6,889 nucleotides of DNA from Gammaproteobacteria bacterium (lineage in GTDB: Bacteria > Pseudomonadota > Gammaproteobacteria > Magnimaribacterales > TMED112). Within the stretch, counting starts at the first letter, position 1. The number at the start of each line of letters is the position of its first letter. Location: positions 11,902-18,790 of the forward strand of contig NYUL01000006.1 in NCBI GenBank assembly GCA_002684055.1, given 5' to 3'. Below are positions 5,946 through 6,889 of the stretch, in pieces. The position numbers and the translations under genes were made by a program. The notes under the pieces were generated by a model that did not search any database, was not told where the DNA came from, and saw nothing but the letters and a program-made list of their open reading frames with translations.

Positions 5946-6889
5946 ATGATTAGGTTATTAATTCTTCTAACTTCAGGTTTTGCATATAGCCAAGCTAGCC
6001 TAATAGATTACTCTCACCCCTTCCATCCTACTTATACTGATTCAGGAATAGTTGTTTCACAAAACTACTTATCTTCAGATGTAGGTGTAGAGATTTTAAA
6101 TAAAGGGGGGAATGCAGTTGATGCTGCAATTGCAGTAGGCTTCTCCTTAACTGCAACATTACCAAGAGCAGGAAATATAGGTGGCGGTGGTTTTATGCAA
6201 GTTTATATTGCTAAAGATAAGACAATCTTAACAATAGATTTTAGATCTATGGCACCAGAACTAGCTACAAGAGAATTCTATCAAGACGCTAAAGCAGAAA
6301 ATGATGATGTAACTAGAAAAGGTTATAAGGCTATTGCTGTTCCTGGAACCGTGGCAGGTCTGTTTAAAGCTCATGAATTATATGGTTCATTGCCCATGAA
6401 AGATCTCATACAACCAACTATAGATTTACTAGAAAAAGGAATTCCTATTACACAGGATTTATATTTAGCAATTAATACTGGTAGATACATTAAGAATGAT
6501 CCCGAGTCTAATAATATTTATAAAAAGAACCTATCGCTCGGCGGAAAACTAAAAAATGATGATCTAATAAGGACATTAAAAATAATTCAAATAGAGGGTC
6601 GTGAGGGTTTTTATAATGGTCCTATTGCAGATCTTATCAATGATCAGATGGTTAAGAATGGTGGATTAATAAGAAAATCAGATCTTGCAAGCTACAAAGT
6701 TAATTTGTATGCGCCAATCAGAACAGACTATAGAGGTAAGAAAATTTTTGCTATGGGGGCACCATCTGGAGGTGGAGTAGTAATACTTACTGCTTTAAAT
6801 ATCCTTGAATGCTTCCAGCTATCTAAATTAGCTCCTAATAGTGCTCAAACTTATCATCTTTTAGCTGAAGCAATGAAATTTGCCCACCA
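5946..6889 (+). CDS. ggt: Gamma-glutamyltransferase (gamma-glutamyltranspeptidase), 3'-truncated
   Basis: The enzyme hydrolyses or transfers the gamma-glutamyl group of glutathione and related compounds, usually in the periplasm. The first 314 residues are present, essentially most of the large subunit. They align clearly with the E. coli enzyme as I recall it: GGNAVDAAIAVGF (54-66), PRAGNIGGGGFM (73-84), DFRSMAP (98-104) with Arg100 matching the arginine that binds the substrate alpha-carboxylate, PGTVAGL (133-139), EGREGFYNGPIA (217-228), NGGLI (238-242), DYRG (261-264) and EAMKFAH (308-314). The usual PPSSGG is changed to APSGGG (272-277). The autoprocessing and nucleophilic threonine lies beyond the right edge, so catalytic competence cannot be checked. 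Residues 1-17 form a short signal peptide, cleaved after S15 or A17. The ATG follows the transporter's TAA directly, in the same frame, without a Shine-Dalgarno sequence, implying translational coupling in one operon. Confidence 0.94.
   Translation, partial: MIRLLILLTSGFAYSQASLIDYSHPFHPTYTDSGIVVSQNYLSSDVGVEILNKGGNAVDAAIAVGFSLTATLPRAGNIGGGGFMQVYIAKDKTILTIDFRSMAPELATREFYQDAKAENDDVTRKGYKAIAVPGTVAGLFKAHELYGSLPMKDLIQPTIDLLEKGIPITQDLYLAINTGRYIKNDPESNNIYKKNLSLGGKLKNDDLIRTLKIIQIEGREGFYNGPIADLINDQMVKNGGLIRKSDLASYKVNLYAPIRTDYRGKKIFAMGAPSGGGVVILTALNILECFQLSKLAPNSAQTYHLLAEAMKFAH

Overview
The window is an AT-rich, densely coded stretch of a Gram-negative bacterial chromosome. It carries a TonB-dependent outer-membrane receptor of the subgroup abundant in marine Gammaproteobacteria, strong AGA preference for arginine, short intergenic gaps and a tRNA with an encoded CCA end. 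Together these suggest a low-GC marine gammaproteobacterium, with SAR86-like bacteria a reasonable guess. This is an inference from composition and gene type; no phylogenetic marker protein is present.

Layout from left to right: (1) the 3' part of a conserved gene of unknown function (1-1248, +), open at the left edge; (2) a tRNA-Ala(GGC) gene on the minus strand (1280-1355), convergent with the first gene; (3) a 105-bp divergent regulatory region (1356-1460) with a recognisable promoter for the next gene and several small inverted repeats; (4) a complete 984-residue TonB-dependent receptor (1461-4415, +) followed by a strong intrinsic terminator; (5) a 495-residue DASS/SLC13-type sodium-coupled anion (dicarboxylate) transporter (4458-5945, +), whose ATG directly follows the terminator T-tract and has no Shine-Dalgarno sequence; (6) the N-terminal 314 residues of a periplasmic gamma-glutamyltransferase (5946 to the right edge, +), whose ATG directly follows the transporter's TAA and lies in the same frame.

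How the genes may work together: the receptor would bring an unidentified ligand across the outer membrane, the gamma-glutamyltransferase would release glutamate from gamma-glutamyl compounds such as glutathione in the periplasm, and the DASS transporter would move a di- or tricarboxylate across the inner membrane. Transporter and gamma-glutamyltransferase are almost certainly co-transcribed. Linkage of the receptor to this pair is weaker because a terminator separates them. The families are known ones apart from the uncharacterised first gene. The most unusual points are the start/stop arrangements at 4413-4460 and 5943-5948, and a changed residue in the transporter's first sodium-site motif. 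I found no CRISPR array, insertion sequence, phage gene or clear novel system.
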